From assembly GCF_008370685.1 (NCBI RefSeq), contig NZ_VTZU01000004.1, forward strand, positions 62,001 through 126,000: 64,000 nt of DNA, given 5' to 3'. The notes under the pieces were generated by a model. It searched no databases. It was given only the letters and a program-made list of their open reading frames with translations, and was not told the origin of the DNA. The stretch's first letter is position 1, and every line of letters begins with the position of its first letter. This DNA comes from Aquimarina sp. RZ0. GTDB lineage: Bacteria; Bacteroidota; Bacteroidia; Flavobacteriales; Flavobacteriaceae. The translations under genes and the position numbers were made by a program. Shown here one piece after another: positions 7,904-20,094 of the stretch.

Positions 7904-10021
7904 TTATCCGTTATTTTTTATAAACTGAAAAGATTCTGATCTCGTCTTACCCATAATTTTTACAAAGTAATTGCCAGTATCCAATGTAGAAATATCGATG
8001 GTATTATTTTCTGTATTTATAGGTGTTCTAACAATTATTTTTCCTGAAATATCAATTATTTGCGCAGTTGCTTTCTCCTTCAGCCCATCGACAGTGAGTG
8101 TTTTTTGAGCAGGTACAGGGAATACTCTTACTGTTATACTGTTATCTGTTTCTATAGATTCTCTAGTGCTAGAAGAACAATTAGGAGAGGTATTGGAATT
8201 ACTAAAGTAAATCGTAAAATTTTTATTTTTGGAAACCATCACAAAATTAGCACCGTCTTTTGTTACCCAATAATCACCATCAAGATTGGCAAAACCGGTA
8301 TTGCTAAGTTGTATATCAGGATTTACAGATGTAAAGTTTTGAGAAGTATTACTTTTAAGGTCATTCCACCAATTAGGGATTCCGTTATTTGTGTTTATGG
8401 AGAATTGATATAAACCGTTATTATTGAGATCCCAATTTATGGTAAAATTTGTAACATTACTCAGATCTGGCCCACCAGAACCTAGTACATGTGTGTTGGT
8501 ATATGAACTATTTTGAATAGATGATAGCGCAGCAGCTATAGGAGTTCCATATTTACAATTATTGCTCGTTGGTGGATTAGGATTAGGGTCAGGATTAGAA
8601 TCTGTAGAGATTTCAAACCAATTGATATTAAATTTTCCTGATTTTGCGTATAATTCTATAGTTTTTTGCCCAGCTGTTAGACGAATCTCTGTAGTTATGG
8701 TATTCCAGTTTTGCCAACCATTTGTCAGCGGGATTGACGATGTTTTTAGCACAGAATTTCCATCTTTACATTGTAATTCTCCAGAATCAACTATACTGGC
8801 GATCCTATATTTTATTGTATAACTACCATCAGCAGGAATATTTACCCGGTATCTCAGATAATCTCCATTGTCTATATATCCTACATTGAGGCCTCCATTA
8901 CTATCAGTAGTGGTTTCGGTTCTAATTCCTTTCTGAGCACAGAAATCTTCTGCCTGGATGGTTGTATTAATAGAAAACCCATTACCAGTACAAGTTGGTA
9001 CAGGAGGATTGGTGATATTACCTTCCCAGTTTTTGATAATGTCTTTGATATAGCTACCTGTCGCCGTCAGATTATTATTAGTAAGGCCAGAAACTCCTGT
9101 TCGACTGGCTACAACAGAAGCGCCTTCTGCTTTATCACTTACAGACCAATTGGCGTGACTAATGTTGTTTTCTTTCATAAAATCAAGCCATTTCTGGGTT
9201 TCTTGTCGGTCGGCTCCTCCATCACCATTGGCATTTACGGCTCCCCATTCTGTAACAAATAAAGCAATACCATTATTCATGGCTCTCTTAGCTTCGTCTC
9301 TTAAAAATTGTTTATGCGTACCTGCATAAAAGTGTAGTGTATATGCGATATTGCTTTTTTGTATTGGATTATTAGATGCTTCTACAACTTTTTGCGACCA
9401 TTGCGATGACCCTACAATAATTAGATTGTCCGGATCTTCTGCTCTAATAGCATTTATAACCGCTTCAGAGTATGATTTTATCGTTTGCCACGATTGTCTT
9501 ATCGGTTCATTATATACTTCATAGATTACGTGATCATTATCTCCGTACAGTGCAGCCATTTCTGTAAAAAATGTAATTGCCTGTTGCTCATATTGCTCAG
9601 CATTGTGAGAATGCCAATCAATGATGACGTATATGTCATTTGCTATTGCAGCTTCTACTAAAGCTTTTACTTTATTTTTTTCGCGTGTAGGATTAGTAAT
9701 ATAGCCTCCAGGATCTTCGACACCCATAGATGCACGGACGATACTAGAATTCCAATCTTTTGCCAAATGATCAACGGTTGCTGCATTATAAAATTTAGCT
9801 CCTTCACCAAAATTACTCCAAAAGATACTATTCCCTGCGAGGCTTATGGGTTGATTATTTTTATTGACTACTTTGTTTCCGGAGACTCTTAATCTCCCGT
9901 TTTTTTGAACAATAGATTGAGAAATAATGGATTGTGTGCAAAAAAAGACAAGAGTCAGGAAGAATATTTTGGATAGACGATTTTTGTTTTTCAGAGATGA
10001 AAAACGTTGTGTTGTTCTCAT
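7904..10021 (-). CDS. Secreted GH5 cellulase with CBM6 and T9SS sorting domain
   Basis: A 705-residue secreted enzyme. A signal peptide spans about residues 15-35. A GH5 catalytic domain at about 38-330 shows the acid/base Glu172 in YNEP and the nucleophile Glu258 in TEWG, typical of subfamily 2 endoglucanases. A CBM6-type carbohydrate-binding module is at about 342-472 (IQAEDF ... NGDYLRYRVNIP). A Pro/Asn linker at 474-486 leads to an unrecognised domain at about 488-615. The C-terminus, about 625-705, is a T9SS type A sorting domain (VFPVPAQKTLTVDGL ... FQFIKNNG). It hydrolyses beta-1,4-glucan at the cell surface or outside. No neighbouring glycan genes are seen, so it appears stand-alone. 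Confidence 0.9.
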   Translation of the reverse strand: MRTTQRFSSLKNKNRLSKIFFLTLVFFCTQSIISQSIVQKNGRLRVSGNKVVNKNNQPISLAGNSIFWSNFGEGAKFYNAATVDHLAKDWNSSIVRASMGVEDPGGYITNPTREKNKVKALVEAAIANDIYVIIDWHSHNAEQYEQQAITFFTEMAALYGDNDHVIYEVYNEPIRQSWQTIKSYSEAVINAIRAEDPDNLIIVGSSQWSQKVVEASNNPIQKSNIAYTLHFYAGTHKQFLRDEAKRAMNNGIALFVTEWGAVNANGDGGADRQETQKWLDFMKENNISHANWSVSDKAEGASVVASRTGVSGLTNNNLTATGSYIKDIIKNWEGNITNPPVPTCTGNGFSINTTIQAEDFCAQKGIRTETTTDSNGGLNVGYIDNGDYLRYRVNIPADGSYTIKYRIASIVDSGELQCKDGNSVLKTSSIPLTNGWQNWNTITTEIRLTAGQKTIELYAKSGKFNINWFEISTDSNPDPNPNPPTSNNCKYGTPIAAALSSIQNSSYTNTHVLGSGGPDLSNVTNFTINWDLNNNGLYQFSINTNNGIPNWWNDLKSNTSQNFTSVNPDIQLSNTGFANLDGDYWVTKDGANFVMVSKNKNFTIYFSNSNTSPNCSSSTRESIETDNSITVRVFPVPAQKTLTVDGLKEKATAQIIDISGKIIVRTPINTENNTIDISTLDTGNYFVKIMGKTRSESFQFIKNNG

Positions 10022-10823
10022 AATTAATTTTAAGTTTAGAGGTTTGTGTTAATTTTTAAATAGTTATAAAAAAAACGAAAGGATTGCACAATTATTATAT
10101 GGTGAACGATCTCTGGAAATGTTAGTGGCGCAATTATTTTTTTTATAAAATATTGTTTGTTAATCATTTATGTTCGTTATTGTATAGCTTTGTTGTTGAG
10201 GTGTTTGAGATTTTATAGAACACAGATGTATAAATATATTTTTAGAATATAGTATTCACATACCAGTGTGCATTAGATAAAAACTTAAAGAAGAGTAGTT
10301 ACTTTTTTTGAGTATAGATGTATCAATAAACTAATACGATTTATAACTAAAAATTTGGCATATTCATCGTTTCTTTTCCCTTTCTACTTCGTTTAAAAAA
10401 TAAACCGTAGCTATAGCTATGCTTGATTTTTTTGCCTTGCATAAAGAAAAAATAATTCAATGAATTTATACGAATTTTTTAATCACAAATCGTATAAGAA
10501 GGTAATGATCTATACTCAAATGTTAGTTGAGATTCTCTATATAGAAAAACTCTACTAACCCTTTTTGTTAACTTAATTAAAAATGGATGCATCTGAATTG
10601 CAAAAATGGGTTACTAATAAATTAAAACAGTTCAGCATCATATATATAATCATAGCGGCTAGGTGATTAACCGAAAGGTCTTTGTATATTTGGTAAGACA
10701 CCTGGTTTTATGAAGAGAATTTTATGAAATTTGTGCAGAAATATCGATGATTTGGTAATATTTTGCCCTGCTGCGATATATATTTTAAACATTTTGAGTA
10801 ATACCGCACCAAACTCAACATTG
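10022..10823. other. Intergenic region upstream of the GH5 and DinB genes
   Basis: Apart from the 162-bp palindromic repeat at 10334-10495, no gene or clear terminator was seen in these 800 bases. A TATATTTG at 10685-10692 resembles a -7 element facing the DinB gene, but no partner -33 element is evident. Confidence 0.4.
10334..10495 (-). repeat. 162-bp long-palindrome repeat, copy 1
   Basis: It begins ATACGATTTATAACTAAAAA and ends AATCACAAATCGTAT. It has the same length as the copies at 21134, 23765, 33760 and 53767, and only two single-base differences were noticed. Its two 81-base halves are imperfect reverse complements meeting at TAGCTATAGCTA. Minus orientation is taken relative to the copy at 21134. 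Confidence 0.9.
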
Positions 10824-11333
10824 ATGAAAGAAATTGATGAAATAGAAGAGTTAGTTAATTATAATCTATGGGCTAACAAACGATTAATAAATTGGCTCAA
10901 GGATAATGACGAAGAATTGTTGACTAAAGAATGTAAATCAAGTTTTCCTAATATATTGAATACAGTAAGTCATATTTTGGATGGTCAAATGTTTTATTAT
11001 TGTGTTTTAAAAGAACAATCGTTTGAAAGATTATGGGGGAATTCTATTGAAGAAATTTTCAAAGGAATGATTGAACAATCAGAGGCCTTTGTAAACTATT
11101 TGAAAGGTCAAAAATCATGGAACGAATTCAGATTGGTGAAAACGAAAGAATTAAACGGAAACTTTCATCAGTTTGAATTAATTCAACATTGTATGAATCA
11201 TAGTACTTTTCATCGAGGACAAATAATTACAATCGGACATCAATTAGGATTAAAAAAAGCACCATCAACAGATATGTTATTCTATTTTATTAAACGGGAC
11301 GAACTGCGTAAAACAGGATTAGGAAATGAATAG
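10824..11333 (+). CDS. DinB-family protein
   Basis: About 169 residues from the ATG at 10824 (MKEIDEIEELVNYNLWANKR). The frame is open further upstream to 10731, but that extension lacks family features. DinB proteins are four-helix bundles with a three-His metal site. Here His50 (NTVSHI), a His in QHCMNH (122 or 126) and His130 (FHRGQ) fit. The NLWANKR start is characteristic of the Bacteroidetes branch. Members include metal-dependent thiol S-transferases, but the substrate is unknown. It is a single gene flanked by long palindromic repeats on both sides. Confidence 0.85.
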   Translation: MKEIDEIEELVNYNLWANKRLINWLKDNDEELLTKECKSSFPNILNTVSHILDGQMFYYCVLKEQSFERLWGNSIEEIFKGMIEQSEAFVNYLKGQKSWNEFRLVKTKELNGNFHQFELIQHCMNHSTFHRGQIITIGHQLGLKKAPSTDMLFYFIKRDELRKTGLGNE

Positions 11334-11340
11334 TACTACT

Positions 11341-11502
11341 TAGCCTGGTCGAAAATAGACGATTTTCATAATTTGAAAGATTTTTAATGAAATTTTGATT
11401 TATTTTTTGAAGTATATGCCATAACATCAAACAATTAAAAATAAATTAAAATTGCGCAAAAAGATACAAATTTGATTTTGCTGTATTTCCGACCAGGCAC
11501 TA
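11341..11502. repeat. Imperfect long palindrome (GCCTGGTCG ends)
   Basis: GCCTGGTCG at 11343-11351 is inverted as CGACCAGGC at 11490-11498, with further matching (AAATA/TATTT) inwards. The element is about 162 bases, like the ATACGATTT repeat, but its sequence differs. It lies directly behind the DinB gene. Confidence 0.5.
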
Positions 11503-11616
11503 TTTATAACAACGTATAAGAAAGCATAGGGCTTTTAGCTTAATGGAAAGATCTGTATTTATTTGCATGCAAGGTTGCGAAATCTAAAATTTGGATTTTA
11601 CGAAGAAAAAGATAAA

Positions 11617-11713
11617 AGTAAACTACCTCGTGGCAAGCCCACGAGGCATTTATTAAAAAAACATGTTGATTTCGTGGCAAGCCTCGTAGCATTTAAACCT
11701 CGATTATCGAGTA
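11617..11713 (+). repeat. Dispersed double-hairpin repeat, copy B
   Basis: It begins AGTAAACTACCTCG and ends TTATCGAGTA, as at 5338-5431 in reverse. It contains a perfect hairpin, CCTCGTGG paired with CCACGAGG around a 5-base loop, and a second CGTGGCAAGCCTCG block. The remaining DNA between 11503 and 12043 shows no gene. Confidence 0.6.
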
Positions 11714-12043
11714 AAATAAAAAAATTAGGCTAAGTGTATAATCGAAAGTTCACTACTTTTAATTCCCGCACTAAACATAGTCTAGCTGTTATTATTGAGA
11801 AAATATATAAAATTAGTGTAAAAAAGAAGATCGATACTGTTTCTCATATTATGAAAAATGAATGAAGTAATATGATGGCTTTTTTGTATTTAATTCAGAA
11901 TTGGAAATGGTACCAGATCCTTGTGTAAAGTAAGTATTAGAAATTGAGCTGATTTTGTGTATATATAGCTACGTATAAAGCTGTTAAATATCAGTATAGA
12001 TTTTATGTATTGAATATTTTAAATCAATAGTAAAAATTTATTG

Positions 12044-12051
12044 TATTTTTG
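12044..12051 (+). promoter_or_regulatory. Possible -7 element of katG
   Basis: TATTTTTG fits TAnnTTTG and lies about 40 bases before the katG start. No TTTG is found at the usual distance upstream, which would fit a promoter needing an activator such as OxyR. The regulator is an inference. Confidence 0.35.
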
Positions 12052-12082
12052 AACATCCAAAATTTATAAACTCTTTTTTTAA

Positions 12083-14320
<2,238 letters not shown>

Positions 14321-14345
14321 TATAATCTTGATATGCTAACATAGT

Positions 14346-14381
14346 AAAACAGGTGATTTGCTAAAAAATCACCTGTTTTTT
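14346..14381 (+). terminator. Rho-independent terminator behind katG
   Basis: AAACAGGTGATTT pairs with AATCACCTGTTTTTT around a short A-rich loop and ends in a T-run, so katG is probably transcribed separately from the ankyrin gene. Confidence 0.8.
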
Positions 14382-14499
14382 AGACATAATTGATAGTGAA
14401 AATTATTCATTTCTTATAATTTCGATATATTGAAGAGTTTTTTGATATCTTCGAAAAACATCTTTTCTATAAACATTTATTTAATCTTGAAGTCAATAT

Positions 14500-14967
14500 A
14501 TGGATACGATTTTTAATGCTATAAGGTCAGAAAACCTTGATATGGTAAAACAATTTATGGATGCTGATGCAAACCTTATTAATACAAAAGATCAAAGAGG
14601 ATCAACCCCTTTGTTACTTGCTACGTATTATGGTTCTACTCCGATTACCGAGTTACTTCTTACATATAAACCAGATATTAATGCTCAGGATACTTCGGGG
14701 AACACTGCACTGATGGGAGTCTGTTTTAAAGGGTATTATGCTATTGCCGAACTGCTTATAAAATCAGGAGCTGATGTGAATATTAAAAACTATAACGAGG
14801 CAACAGCATTGATTTTTGCGGCAACTTTTGGACAAAAAGAAATTTTGAGGTTATTAATACAAAATGGAGCAGATGTTTCCATAAAAGATAATCGTGGATA
14901 TACAGCAGAGATGCATGCTAAAAATCAAGGTCTTGATTTTTCTGAATTATTGAATTTTACCGAGTGA
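14500..14967 (+). CDS. Ankyrin-repeat protein
   Basis: 155 residues forming about four ankyrin repeats, with the recurring pattern G.TPLLLATYYG / GNTALMGVCFKG / EATALIFAATFGQKEI and loops such as ADVNIKNYNE and ADVSIKDNRGY. There is no signal peptide. Ankyrin proteins encoded beside catalases (AnkB next to katA in Pseudomonas) support catalase activity, so a role with KatG is a reasonable guess. The stop overlaps the start of the next gene by 4 bases, which suggests translational coupling. Confidence 0.88.
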   Translation: MDTIFNAIRSENLDMVKQFMDADANLINTKDQRGSTPLLLATYYGSTPITELLLTYKPDINAQDTSGNTALMGVCFKGYYAIAELLIKSGADVNIKNYNEATALIFAATFGQKEILRLLIQNGADVSIKDNRGYTAEMHAKNQGLDFSELLNFTE

Positions 14968-15545
14968 ATGCCAGTGACCACATAGAAAAGGATATCAAAT
15001 CTGTAAATATTAAATCTACAGATATAAAAAGACGTTTGTTAATGTCTTCTTCGACTGTAGAAACTTTTCAGGCTTTTCTCAAAGAAAATATTGGCAATGA
15101 AGTATTAGTAGTAAATACAAATATTGGTATGGAGGTGTATTATTATTCTGCGAATGATTACAGTATTTTTATAAAGGAAAGCGTACTATTATATACTCTT
15201 AAACATATTGATAATAAGAAACTTAAATTCAGGAGCTATCTTCTCAGGGAAGATGTGTATAGAAGTTTTAGTGAAGCAATACTGACATTTTCTAAATATC
15301 CCCAAATATTTCTGGCATATGCTAAAAAGTTTATTTTTTTAACTAAAAAAAATACCCAAAGTAAATTTGTAATGCCTATTCTAAATGATTTTTTTGAAGA
15401 AACATTGAAATTACTTGCCAAAACAGCCAAAATACCGCATCAGGAAAAAATACAAACGGTAAAAAAGAAATTAGAGAAGACCAATAATAATAATGCTATC
15501 AGTAATTTAATCTCTGAAATATTATTAAAAAAGCACCTTAATTAG
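14964..15545 (+). CDS. Conserved-looking hypothetical protein coupled to the ankyrin gene
   Basis: Up to 193 residues from a GTG at 14964 that overlaps the ankyrin stop (GTGA). An ATG at 15042 (MSSSTVETFQAFLKENIGN) is an alternative start. The sequence is Lys-rich, mixed alpha/beta and lacks membrane segments. No family was recognised. Its 3' end overlaps the convergent transglutaminase-like gene by 8 bases. Co-transcription with the ankyrin gene is the only functional hint. Confidence 0.6.
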   Translation: MNASDHIEKDIKSVNIKSTDIKRRLLMSSSTVETFQAFLKENIGNEVLVVNTNIGMEVYYYSANDYSIFIKESVLLYTLKHIDNKKLKFRSYLLREDVYRSFSEAILTFSKYPQIFLAYAKKFIFLTKKNTQSKFVMPILNDFFEETLKLLAKTAKIPHQEKIQTVKKKLEKTNNNNAISNLISEILLKKHLN

Positions 15546-18090
15546 TAGTTTTCTTTTTATTATAAACTTCGACAAAAGTAGATTTTACTCTTTTAGAAAC
15601 CAGGAAATAAGGAATCCATATTATCATTTTGATAAATGATTTTGCTATTTCTTTAAATGTCTGTACTCTTTCGGCTTCTGAGTACAGAAACTCATTTAGA
15701 CCAAAAGCTATTATCGAATCAGCAGTGATTACAATAAAAGATGCACTATAAAATATGATCATCATTCTTGGAGTTATGCTTCTTCTCTTAAAAAATAATA
15801 TGATTAGTAATATTGAGAAGACGATAAAAACTAAATTGTAGATGAGCTCAAAGATTATTAGCATCGAGCTGAACAATTCACTAAAAGAATTATGCTTCTG
15901 GGTGATATAATTCCAGGTATTAGTCCCATAGAATTCTTTAAAATTTTTAATGAGGTCATAAAAAATCCGCAATGGGGTAAAGGATAATCCAATTGCAATC
16001 AGAATTAACCAACCTCCAATTTTTGAGTAGATACTATTGGTAGTTTGTTTAATTTTTACATCGTAGTTTTTATATATTTTAATTGCAAAATATACGCTGA
16101 CGCTTATAATAAATAACGAAATTAGTATTAATATCCAGCTTACACCTGAATTTTCGGAAAGTAAATTTTTATTATAGGTTAATACATATGGTAAACCATT
16201 TAAAATCTGATCATGTTTTGAAATAAATGAAGAAACCTCATCAGCTTCTAGATAGTTCTTTAAAGTTTTATAGCTGTGCGTTAATTTTATCTTTTTGCTA
16301 TAGTAATTTATGTCATAGGCATATACGAATGAATCGTCTTTGATAATAGTATTTTGTTGTTTTGCATACCATTCTTCGGGAAGGTTTACAACGATTTGAT
16401 GTTCAATATCCACAGGATATTGTACCAGATATGGCATAGTCCGTTTAGGAGATTTGTTGAGATTGACATATGTTTCTATATTAAGAGGATAGAATTCACA
16501 AGTCAGTATTTGATCATCTACAGTAGATTTTGACCATAATGAATCAATAGAATAACTTTCCTTTATAATGATTTCGTTTCGATTTTCTCGATGATCAGTG
16601 ATTTCTATTTTTGAAGATTCTTTTATGCTTGGGTAAATAGTGCTATAAAAATTTAGATACTCTTTTTGAATTTTGTGAAAGTCTTTTTTTGCAAAGTTTA
16701 CACGTTGATCATCAGCATAATAACCAGAGTATTTGGTTGTAATAGTAAGATCGCCACCTTCACCAATTGTTTTAATATCAAATTCTTCAATAATACGTAT
16801 CACATTCTCGGATGTGCTATTGATATCAGATAATTCAACTTCCTCGTTGTTAAGAACAAGTCCTTTTTGATAATCAGGAACATAAAGATTTTCGAGTGAA
16901 CCTCCTTGATTACTAATTGTAGGATCAATATAATAGGTTCCTTCATTAAATTTTACTTGTACAATACAATGATTGAATAGATTCGGCGATGGTAACTCAT
17001 CTTCGATATTTTTTCCATTATATGAGCTAACAAGTATTGGGTGCGCTTCTATTTTAAAAACTTTATAAAGTTCACTCAACAAAAATGATTTAGCTTTGCA
17101 ATCACCATACCTTTGATTTAGTACGTCAATTGGATTATTTGGTTTATGAGAATTCAAACCTCCTTCAAACCCCAGATATCTGATGTCATCCTGAACAAAT
17201 TTTCTTATTTTATTCACTAGTGAATCCTTCGGGATTTTAGAAAATAGTCTAGTTGCGTTTTTATGAAGTGTTTTAGTGTCCGATGTATTTAGTTGATAGT
17301 GTTTCTGGTATTGATCAACCACCTCATTCCAGGAACTATATTCAGAAATAGAAACAGCTGGAGAAGGATTATACCATGATGGAGTACCAATATCATATAC
17401 TATAGGGGAGATATTTTTATTTTTCCAGCTGTATTCGGATAAGCCATTGTAGTTTTTCTCAATAGCAAGAGGTGCATTATTAAAATATTTAAAATGTAAC
17501 TTTCTATTCTCTGAGACTACTAATCTATTGTATAAAACCCCAACTGGAATTGGATATTGAAAATATAATTTGCTGTGATATTTGTTCTCATATACCGGAT
17601 TGGATCCTACTAAGGTGTATGAATAATCTACGATATCTCCAATCCTTACATCAGATAAGTTGATAAAAGCTGTTAGCATGCCATCATATAAAAATCTTTC
17701 CATATTGGCTTCTCTTTGCACAGTTTTTATTTGATCCATGGATAGTTTTATAATGGGTTTACCGGCCCTGACAATATTTATTTTGTGAAAAATCAATTGC
17801 TGATAAGTAGGATCAAAATCAATATTAATATCAGGAATCTGCTGAATCCCTTCATTATTAATTAATTCTACTGTATAATGATAATAATAGTGTTGCTTAT
17901 CCAGGTTGATTTGTTGGTCAATCAAATGATAGTAATAACCTGAACTATCATTGTTTTGATTATTGTCTGAATTTAGATTTTCTATACTTGACACCCAATC
18001 TGGAGTATTAGCAATAGAAATTTTACTCTTTTGTCCCAGGATATTAAAAACAGTAAGAATACATAGAATAAGAAATAAGTATTTTTTCAT
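15538..18090 (-). CDS. DUF3857/transglutaminase-like membrane protein with DUF2569-like C-terminus
   Basis: About 850 residues. The frame opens at 18111, but the ATG at 18090 (MKKYLFLILCILTVFNILG) starts a proper signal peptide. Numbering here counts from the upstream frame. A DUF3857 domain is at about 60-250. A transglutaminase-like core is at about 270-420 with Cys338 (RYGDCKAKS), His381 (FNHCIVQV) and Asp396 (YIDPT) as a plausible catalytic triad. After a membrane helix near 660-680, the C-terminal 160 residues hold four hydrophobic segments starting GGWLILIAIGLSFTPL, like DUF2569. The substrate is unknown. It is convergent with the upstream unknown gene. Confidence 0.82.
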   Translation of the reverse strand: MKKYLFLILCILTVFNILGQKSKISIANTPDWVSSIENLNSDNNQNNDSSGYYYHLIDQQINLDKQHYYYHYTVELINNEGIQQIPDINIDFDPTYQQLIFHKINIVRAGKPIIKLSMDQIKTVQREANMERFLYDGMLTAFINLSDVRIGDIVDYSYTLVGSNPVYENKYHSKLYFQYPIPVGVLYNRLVVSENRKLHFKYFNNAPLAIEKNYNGLSEYSWKNKNISPIVYDIGTPSWYNPSPAVSISEYSSWNEVVDQYQKHYQLNTSDTKTLHKNATRLFSKIPKDSLVNKIRKFVQDDIRYLGFEGGLNSHKPNNPIDVLNQRYGDCKAKSFLLSELYKVFKIEAHPILVSSYNGKNIEDELPSPNLFNHCIVQVKFNEGTYYIDPTISNQGGSLENLYVPDYQKGLVLNNEEVELSDINSTSENVIRIIEEFDIKTIGEGGDLTITTKYSGYYADDQRVNFAKKDFHKIQKEYLNFYSTIYPSIKESSKIEITDHRENRNEIIIKESYSIDSLWSKSTVDDQILTCEFYPLNIETYVNLNKSPKRTMPYLVQYPVDIEHQIVVNLPEEWYAKQQNTIIKDDSFVYAYDINYYSKKIKLTHSYKTLKNYLEADEVSSFISKHDQILNGLPYVLTYNKNLLSENSGVSWILILISLFIISVSVYFAIKIYKNYDVKIKQTTNSIYSKIGGWLILIAIGLSFTPLRIFYDLIKNFKEFYGTNTWNYITQKHNSFSELFSSMLIIFELIYNLVFIVFSILLIILFFKRRSITPRMMIIFYSASFIVITADSIIAFGLNEFLYSEAERVQTFKEIAKSFIKMIIWIPYFLVSKRVKSTFVEVYNKKKTTN

Positions 18091-18334
18091 ATAACTTGAT
18101 TTTGGTAACACTAATTATCATTTGAATTCTCTATAATAAAATATACCATACTTCTGGGTATACTTTTCCAAGGGAAAATTAGATTATAGAGTTATGCCAT
18201 GCTCAAATGAAATTACACCTGCCATAATCATTTCTTTTTGTTTCACATTTCAACATAAAAATAATTTGCTTCGATTTGTGGTGTTTTCATCTAAGAATTG
18301 CATAATTCTCAACGTTTGACACGAGGTTGTTTAA

Positions 18335-18394
18335 AATAGTTAACCTTTGTGTATTATATTTTATTTAGAATATAATACACAAAGGTTAACTATT
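18335..18394. repeat. Perfect 26-bp-arm hairpin
   Basis: AATAGTTAACCTTTGTGTAT and the following ATATT are exactly repeated in reverse complement after an 8-base loop (18361-18368). It lies between the divergent start at 18090 and the asnS stop region and lacks a T-run long enough for a classic terminator. No gene was seen in the rest of 18112-18651. Confidence 0.7.
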
Positions 18395-18651
18395 GAACCA
18401 GTATAAGTAAGTGTCAGAATGTAACAAAATGTTACCTCATGATATCCTTAATTTTTAAAGATATATCGATTTTTAGGTAGTATTGCTTTCTTTTTCTAGC
18501 GTAAAACTATAAAAAACTGAGTTCGATGAATTGCAAATGTGTCAGTTTGAGTAAAATTCTAATAAGAATTTTATATCCAAAACAAGTACTTTGAGTGTAA
18601 AAATCTATTATCAATATAGGCTATCTTAGTCAAAGCATAAACTGATAGTTT

Positions 18652-20094
18652 TTAGAATTCTGCATTCAATGGAGTTCTAGGATAAGGGATCACATCGCGT
18701 ATGTTACCCATACCAGTAACAAATAATACTAATCTCTCGAAACCTAGTCCAAAACCACTATGTACACACGTACCAAAACGGCGTGTGTCCAGATACCACC
18801 ACAGATCTTCTTCCGGGATGTCCAGAGCAGCCATTTTTTCTTTTAAAACATCCAAGCGTTCTTCTCGTTGAGAACCTCCAACGATTTCTCCAATACCAGG
18901 AAAGAGGATATCCATGGCTCTCACGGTATTACCATCTTCATTAAGACGCATATAGAAAGCTTTAATTTTTGCTGGATAATCAAATAAGATTACTGGGCAT
19001 TTAAAATGTTTCTCTACCAAAAAACGCTCATGTTCACTCTGTAAATCAGCTCCCCATTCTTCAATAGGGTATGTAAACTTCTTTTTCTTATTGGGTTTAG
19101 AGTTTTTTAAGATCTCAATAGCTTCAGTGTAACTTACGCGTTTAAAATTGTTTTCTAATACAAATTTTAGTTTATCTCTAAGTAACATCTCAGCCCTTTC
19201 TGCCATAGGTTTCTTCTTGTCTTCTTCTACCAGGCGTTTTTCTAGAAACTCCAGGTCATCCTGACAGTTGTCTAATACAAATTGAATTATATATTTTATG
19301 AAATCTTCTGCGAGATCCATATTTCCATCCAGATCGCAGAACGCTACTTCGGGCTCTACCATCCAGAATTCTGCAAGGTGGCGCGAGGTATTAGAATTTT
19401 CTGCCCTGAATGTGGGGCCAAATGTATATACCTGTCCTAATCCCATAGCATAGGTCTCTGCTTCTAACTGCCCGGAAACCGTAAGATTTGTTTCTCTACC
19501 AAAAAAATCTTTACTGTAATCAACTTCTCCATCAGCATTTTTGGGAATATTGTTTAGATCTAGATTTGTTACCTTAAAAGCTTCTCCGGCTCCTTCTGCA
19601 TCACTTCCTGTTACTACAGGAGTGTGTACATAATAAAAGTCATTCTTCTGAAAATATTCATGAATTGCAAAAGATAACTTAGAGCGCATACGCATAATGG
19701 CTCCAAATGTATTGGTACGTACTCTTAAGTGTGCTTGTTCACGAAGTTTTTCCAGGCTATGACGTTTTGGAGAGAGGATTGTTAATTTTAACTCTTCAGG
19801 ATCAGCAATACCATCTATCACAATATTAGAAACTTTGATTTCTACACGTTGTCCTTTTCCTTCACTTTCTTCTAAAGTTCCAGTGACAGAAATGGCGGCA
19901 CCTACATTAATTTTATTAATAAGGTCTATATTGATGGTATTATCTTCAATAACACATTGAATGTTTTTTATAGTAGATCCATCGTTTATGGCTATAAAAC
20001 GATCATTGCGAAAAGAACGTACCCAACCCCTGATAATTACGGGTTGTAATAGCTTATCGCTTTCTAGTACATCTATTACTTTTGTGTGCTTCAT
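18652..20094 (-). CDS. asnS: Asparaginyl-tRNA synthetase
   Basis: A 480-residue class II aminoacyl-tRNA synthetase that charges tRNA-Asn. An N-terminal OB-fold anticodon-binding domain at about 15-115 (VIIRGWVRSFRNDRFIAIND) precedes a catalytic domain with motif 2 (FRAENSNTSRHLAEFWMVEPE) and motif 3 (GFGLGFERLVLFVTGMGNIR). It ends DVIPYPRTPLNAEF, diagnostic for AsnRS. The length is normal. In many flavobacteria rpoN follows asnS; here a different gene lies downstream. Confidence 0.98.
   Translation of the reverse strand: MKHTKVIDVLESDKLLQPVIIRGWVRSFRNDRFIAINDGSTIKNIQCVIEDNTINIDLINKINVGAAISVTGTLEESEGKGQRVEIKVSNIVIDGIADPEELKLTILSPKRHSLEKLREQAHLRVRTNTFGAIMRMRSKLSFAIHEYFQKNDFYYVHTPVVTGSDAEGAGEAFKVTNLDLNNIPKNADGEVDYSKDFFGRETNLTVSGQLEAETYAMGLGQVYTFGPTFRAENSNTSRHLAEFWMVEPEVAFCDLDGNMDLAEDFIKYIIQFVLDNCQDDLEFLEKRLVEEDKKKPMAERAEMLLRDKLKFVLENNFKRVSYTEAIEILKNSKPNKKKKFTYPIEEWGADLQSEHERFLVEKHFKCPVILFDYPAKIKAFYMRLNEDGNTVRAMDILFPGIGEIVGGSQREERLDVLKEKMAALDIPEEDLWWYLDTRRFGTCVHSGFGLGFERLVLFVTGMGNIRDVIPYPRTPLNAEF

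Noticed and set aside
11503-11560. Integron attC-like site (TAACAACGTATAAG)
   Set aside because: Only a short core resembles attC; no paired simple sites or integrase were seen.
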